This document shows positions 60,342 to 64,000 of a DNA stretch of 64,000 bases, one piece after another. The notes beneath the pieces are model-generated. The model saw only the letters and a list, made by a program, of their open reading frames with translations, searched no databases and had not been told where the DNA came from. The stretch is from the NCBI GenBank assembly GCA_942491385.1, contig CALOAF010000005.1, forward strand, positions 682,001 to 746,000, given 5' to 3'. Position 1 is the stretch's first letter, and the number at the start of each line of letters is the position of its first letter. The position numbers were made by a program, and so were the translations under genes. The DNA is from UBA6170 sp942491385. Its GTDB lineage: Bacteria > Chloroflexota > Anaerolineae > Anaerolineales > Anaerolineaceae.

Positions 60342-60755
60342 TCACTCATCCTCCGCAAATTCTAATAATATCCAGACCACCACACCAACCACCAGAATAT
60401 ACACACCCATATCAAAGAGAGTTGGTGTGCCAACTTTTCCAACGACTGCTAATGGTTCTCTCATCCACATTCCGGTCATGAAAGGCCTTCCGTAAAACAC
60501 TGGTATCAAACCGGATAACAATGCAACCAATAACCCGCTTACGGCAATAAACCGAGGATCGATCGGTAGTAACTTCCAAAGTGCACTGGGCGTATTGGAA
60601 ATGGCATATAACATCAAAGCACTGGCAGCAACCAGTCCCCCCACAAACCCACCACCGACCTCATTATGTCCACGAAATAATAGAAAAATGGAGAAAACCA
60701 GCATCAGCGGCATTAAGTAACGGGTAGATTCACGAAGAATGAGAGACCGTTTCAT
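60342..60755 (-). CDS. mrpB: Na+/H+ antiporter subunit MrpB
   Basis: A 137-residue MnhB-domain subunit with four helices. It shows LMLVFSIFLLFRGHNEVGGGFVGGLVAASALMLY, the G-H-N-E-x-G-G-G-F-V-G-G signature of MrpB, and ends VGVVVWILLEFAEDE. It starts 1 nt after the mrpA stop. It is part of the membrane domain next to the MrpA C-terminal region. Confidence 0.94.
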   Translation of the reverse strand: MKRSLILRESTRYLMPLMLVFSIFLLFRGHNEVGGGFVGGLVAASALMLYAISNTPSALWKLLPIDPRFIAVSGLLVALLSGLIPVFYGRPFMTGMWMREPLAVVGKVGTPTLFDMGVYILVVGVVVWILLEFAEDE

Positions 60756-60756
60756 C

Positions 60757-63081
60757 TTAACTGTTCCCTCCGGGTTTGCTGCCTTTTTTCAAACCTAACA
60801 GTGCAAATACTCCAATGGCAGCGATCATGAGGACGGTGATTTCACCCAGCGTGTCAAACCCGCGAAAATCAACCAGGATTACATTGACCACATTGCGGCC
60901 TTTTGCCAATGCCAAGCTATTATCCATAAAATAAGGTGCCAAAGTCGAATTAGAAGGAACGGCAGAAGTCAGTAAAATAAGACCAGCCATCATGAGGCCA
61001 CTCACTGCCGAAACGATGATGTTCAAGACATTTGAATGCAAGGGATAATTGCTTTTGGTGTATTTTGGCAGTTGATAGATGACCAGCACAAACAGGATCA
61101 CTGTCAGCGTTTCCATCGAAAATTGCACCATCGCCAGATCAGGCCCGCTGTACAATAGGAAAAGAATGGCGATGGAATAACCGATTGCCCCCAGAAACGT
61201 GATAGTCGCCAGTCGCGATTCTGCCCTGGTAACCAGGATCGCTGAGACAATGATGATCATAATGAAAATCACATCATAAAAACGTGGTTGCGTCCATGCA
61301 GGCATAGGTAAGGCGCCATAGCGGGTCGTAAACGTAATGATACCCAGGGTCACAGTGGTAGCAATGATGGTGATGATGTAATAACGCAGGTAGCCACTTT
61401 GTAAAAGTTTCGTTTGCCAGCCTGCAAATGACAGGAATGCCCGCATGGAACGGCTGTAGAACCGATTGGGACCCAAAAAACTAAGTTTGTTCCAGAGATC
61501 GTCGAAGCGGGGAATGATTTTGTGGGAGGAAAAATAGATGATCACACCCAGGGTCAATGTCAGGATACTTAACAGCAACATTGGTGTTATTCCATGCCAG
61601 AGGGAAAATTTGACTTTTGTCATTTCCTGTAAAACAGCGGTTGTTGCCGCAGCCACCCAGGATTGAGCAGCCCCTTGTGAGAAAATTCCCATCAAAAACC
61701 CGGTAATTGCCAGCACCAGCGGGGGCAACCACAGCCACAAGGTTTCCTTATGGGGGTGGATTTCCTCATCTTTTTGTTCTGATTTTTGCCAGAAAGGCCG
61801 CAACCCGACCCAACCAGCCACGGCCACATTAGCAACATTTGCTAGCACCGCCAATCCGGTCAACACATACGGCAGAAACGAATAGTACAGAGTGCTCTCA
61901 TATACATATTCTTTTTTGATAAAACCAATAAACGGCGGAATGCCCGCCATCGACATAGCTGCCAGACCAGCCGCCAGGGCAGTCAATGGCATGAATTTTG
62001 CCAATTTTCCTAATGTACGGATATCGCGACTACCGGTTGCGTGATCAACACCACCAGCTACCAGGAACAAGGTGCCTTTGTAGAGCGCATGCGCCAGTAG
62101 GAAAAGCATGGCTGTTTTTACCGACAGAGTAGTACCTAAGCCCAGCAGAAAAACCATACCACCCAAGGAAGAGACGGTTGTATAAGCCAATAACTTTTTA
62201 AGGTCGGTCTGACCAATTGCCAGAACCGCGCCCCCAACCAGGGTCAGCAGCCCCACCCAAGGAACAACCTGGCTCCAGAGCGCTAAACCCCCCAATACCG
62301 GGAATAATCTTGCTAATAGATAAACCCCTGCTTTGACCATGGTGGCCGAGTGCAGGTAAGCACTAACTGGTGTTGGGGCTTCCATCGCATTTGGCAACCA
62401 GAAGTGGAATGGGAATTGGGCAGATTTGGTCATGGCACCCAGCAGAATCAGGATGAAAGCTGCTGGAGCCAAGGCACTTTCCTGCACCATGGTCGGATTT
62501 TGCAACCACAGGCTGATCTCGTAACTGCCTGTGATCTGACCCAGTAACACCAGACCCGCCAACATCGCCAGACCACCCGCACCCGTCACCAGTAATGCCT
62601 GCCAGGCAGCCGCCCGGGCACTTTCGTATTCAAATTTATATCCGATCAGGAAATAGGAAGAGATGCTGGTTAGCTCCCAAAATACGAACAACAACAGCGC
62701 ATTTCCACTGGTTACCACGCCTAGCATGGAAGCCATGAAAATGATCACCCACAAGAAAAATCGCTCCAGATAAGGATCATCTCGTAAATACTCGCCACCA
62801 TACAGGATCACCAACAGTCCAATGCCGGCAATCAGCATGGACATTAGAAACCCCAAACCATCGAGCGTGAATGTCATCCATAAACCCATGCTGGGCACCC
62901 AGGGAAATTGAATGGTAGGTGCGTTGACTGTATCAGCTTGCAATAACAGGATTTGAATAACAACCGCCAATGGATAAAGAGCCAATACAAAAGCGGCTCT
63001 GTGTTTCAAAAGACGTGTCAGGAAGGGAGCGATCAATGCTATGAGAAAACCAGCAAGAATGCTGAAGCTAAGGGCGGTCAT
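60757..63081 (-). CDS. mrpA: Na+/H+ antiporter subunit MrpA
   Basis: A 774-residue NuoL-like core subunit of the Mrp sodium/proton antiporter. The antiporter part has FVFWELTSISSYFLIGYKFE (helix-5 Glu), GAMTKSAQFPFHFWLPNAMEAPTPVSAYLHSATMVKAGVYLLAR (Lys residues of the ion path), and GGMVFLLGLG. The C-terminal fused MbhD/MbhE-type region has GYSIAILFLLYSGPDLAMVQF, TLTVILFVLVIYQLP and LGEITVLMIAAIGVFALLG. It heads the operon mrpABCDEFG, complete here. The complex exports Na+ for pH and salt homeostasis and may couple to respiratory hydrogenase-like modules in other organisms. No strong promoter is visible in 63082-63200. Confidence 0.96.
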   Translation of the reverse strand: MTALSFSILAGFLIALIAPFLTRLLKHRAAFVLALYPLAVVIQILLLQADTVNAPTIQFPWVPSMGLWMTFTLDGLGFLMSMLIAGIGLLVILYGGEYLRDDPYLERFFLWVIIFMASMLGVVTSGNALLLFVFWELTSISSYFLIGYKFEYESARAAAWQALLVTGAGGLAMLAGLVLLGQITGSYEISLWLQNPTMVQESALAPAAFILILLGAMTKSAQFPFHFWLPNAMEAPTPVSAYLHSATMVKAGVYLLARLFPVLGGLALWSQVVPWVGLLTLVGGAVLAIGQTDLKKLLAYTTVSSLGGMVFLLGLGTTLSVKTAMLFLLAHALYKGTLFLVAGGVDHATGSRDIRTLGKLAKFMPLTALAAGLAAMSMAGIPPFIGFIKKEYVYESTLYYSFLPYVLTGLAVLANVANVAVAGWVGLRPFWQKSEQKDEEIHPHKETLWLWLPPLVLAITGFLMGIFSQGAAQSWVAAATTAVLQEMTKVKFSLWHGITPMLLLSILTLTLGVIIYFSSHKIIPRFDDLWNKLSFLGPNRFYSRSMRAFLSFAGWQTKLLQSGYLRYYIITIIATTVTLGIITFTTRYGALPMPAWTQPRFYDVIFIMIIIVSAILVTRAESRLATITFLGAIGYSIAILFLLYSGPDLAMVQFSMETLTVILFVLVIYQLPKYTKSNYPLHSNVLNIIVSAVSGLMMAGLILLTSAVPSNSTLAPYFMDNSLALAKGRNVVNVILVDFRGFDTLGEITVLMIAAIGVFALLGLKKGSKPGGNS

Positions 63082-63320
63082 TAAGTAGTGATTTCCTATT
63101 AAGTCCTTATTTGATTGAATATGTCATGCCTGAGTTGGAGCTTGTTCCAATCTTGCTCCAAATGCCACCTCTCGCGAGACGTTTGAGTTTAATTATAATG
63201 GCATTTTATGACCATATTCTACTGTTGCATAAGATTATAATGATTCAGCGTTTTTTGTCCCTGGCTATGATTCAAAGGGAATTTGGTCAAAAAAATTCTG
63301 TGGTTTGAAATTAAAACAGA

Positions 63321-63347
63321 AAACCCGGAAGATTGACTCCCGGGTTT
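63321..63347 (-). terminator. Terminator after the small secreted protein gene
   Basis: Stem AAACCCGG (63321-63328) / CCGGGTTT (63340-63347) with an 11-nt loop. Read on the minus strand it is followed by TCTGTTTTAA, and it lies 30 nt after the stop at 63377. The rest of 63082-63320 holds the mrp upstream region, without a recognisable gene. Confidence 0.75.
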
Positions 63348-63376
63348 CTTCACTCATTAAATCTGGTTGAAAAGGC

Positions 63377-63907
63377 TTATTTCTTGTTGCCTTTTCCGTT
63401 CGATTTTTCTTTATTTTTCAATGCATGTTCTGGTGGACCGACTTTTTCAGGTTTTCCAATTTTTAAGGTTTTGCCTTCTTCAAGTTGGGTTTGTTTGGCT
63501 TGTTTGAAGAGCCAGCCAATTCCACCCTGCATACCGGGATGCATATACAGACTCATGTAATATTCGCCCCAGCCCATTTCTTTGGCTGCCATTAATACAT
63601 CCAGCAAAGCAGATGAATCCAAATCAGCTTGTTCACCCTCTCCAAGATCAAGAGTGAGTAATCGATATGCTTTCGCAATTTCACCAAGACCGTAACCTTC
63701 TGCTTGCAAATCAAGAATTTCTAGTTCAGTCAGTCCAGTTAAATCGGCCAGGAAAGCAATCACAGGATTGTGATCGTTTGTTTCCTCCTCTGAAAGAGTA
63801 ATCTCCTCTTCAGGTGGTTCGCCTTCGTCTGCTGAGACCATGCCAAAAGTACCGACAAACAGTCCCATAATGAGACAGACGGAAAAAAGTAGTCGAAAAA
63901 TTTTCAT
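63377..63907 (-). CDS. Small secreted protein of Chloroflexi type, unknown function
   Basis: A 176-residue exported protein. The signal peptide is KIFRLLFSVCLIMGLFVGTFG, cleaved near MVSADEG. An acidic linker (PPEEEITLSEEETNDH) is followed by a helical domain with VIAFLADLTGLTELEILDLQ and GYGLGEIAKAYRLL. A further helix (LLDVLMAAKEMGWGEYYMSL) precedes a basic tail ending KSNGKGNKK. The helix pair with the phrase EGYGLGEIA recurs in exported proteins of Anaerolineae, in my recollection, without assigned role. The ATG at 63907 has AAAGGA at good distance. Confidence 0.75.
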   Translation of the reverse strand: MKIFRLLFSVCLIMGLFVGTFGMVSADEGEPPEEEITLSEEETNDHNPVIAFLADLTGLTELEILDLQAEGYGLGEIAKAYRLLTLDLGEGEQADLDSSALLDVLMAAKEMGWGEYYMSLYMHPGMQGGIGWLFKQAKQTQLEEGKTLKIGKPEKVGPPEHALKNKEKSNGKGNKK

Positions 63908-64000
63908 AGGCAAATCCTTTCTCTAGTTGAGAACTTAGTATAACCAAGCATACAATGAGGAAAGACAACAAGCGGCTGTCTATACAACGGACCTTTCAAA

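Overview
The window looks like chromosome of a member of the Chloroflexota, most likely class Anaerolineae. This is an inference from the gene set and protein style, not a database result. Pointers are an archaeal-type aspartyl-tRNA synthetase, a secreted clan-CD-like protein ending in a VFLPLV-type tail, small lipoproteins with W-x-D-x-CLG repeats, a complete seven-gene Mrp antiporter operon, and separate MeaB and B12-binding mutase subunits. Base composition is moderate, with AT-rich patches near 5.2-7.1 kb and 45.4-49.2 kb. No CRISPR array, rRNA or intact transposon is seen; one tRNA-Leu is present.

Layout. 1-3.7 kb: dnaE on the minus strand, running off the left edge. 4-9.3 kb: a GntR/LacI chimeric regulator behind a palindromic, apparently leaderless promoter, two AT-rich lipoprotein genes, a MATE exporter and a repeat lipoprotein. 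9.4-14.8 kb: M20 peptidase, a cyclic-nucleotide-binding protein with an Nfu-type Fe-S protein, and a minus cluster prs-mutM-membrane protein. 15-20.5 kb: secreted caspase-like protein, frameshifted aspS, mutase B12 subunit plus meaB, and an SDR. 20.7-25.6 kb: GH13 and GH31 glucosidases with a nitroreductase and a YbjN protein. 26-31.4 kb: orphan histidine kinase, hydrolase, OsmC, alcohol dehydrogenase, GyrI-like protein. 31.7-37.1 kb: epimerase, two DUF1801 genes, zinc ribbon, ogt, a selenocysteine-type peroxiredoxin, acyl-ACP thioesterase and a LapA-like protein. 37.2-45.4 kb: methyltransferases, a frameshifted membrane glycosyltransferase, and glpD and an alkyl-DHAP-synthase-like gene that share one promoter/operator design. 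45.4-50.3 kb: a scarred region with an AraC/nitroreductase deletion junction, a padR-SDR-ABC exporter operon, a decayed tyrosine recombinase and a decayed aldo/keto reductase. 50.3-57.3 kb: GrpB, beta-lactamase-like hydrolase, ychF, tRNA-Leu, DUF493, dnaN and a PPDK-N-domain protein. 57.3-63.1 kb: mrpABCDEFG. 63.4-63.9 kb: a small secreted protein.

Three observations stand out. (1) Six intergenic places carry degenerate heptanucleotide arrays, mostly AGCnnnn-like, always at a gene 3' end. In the sense strand of that gene the units carry TAG or TGA, which a 7-nt period places in all three frames, and several genes take their last codons and stop from the array. (2) The AhpC-type peroxiredoxin at 34926-35633 has UGA exactly where the peroxidatic Cys belongs, with intact sequence on both sides, so it reads as a selenoprotein; its usual resolving Cys is Thr. 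(3) glpD and the AGPS-like oxidase have near-identical promoters followed by the same TGGTAnGA-CC-TCTTACCA dyad, pointing to a small GntR/FadR-type glycerolipid regulon.
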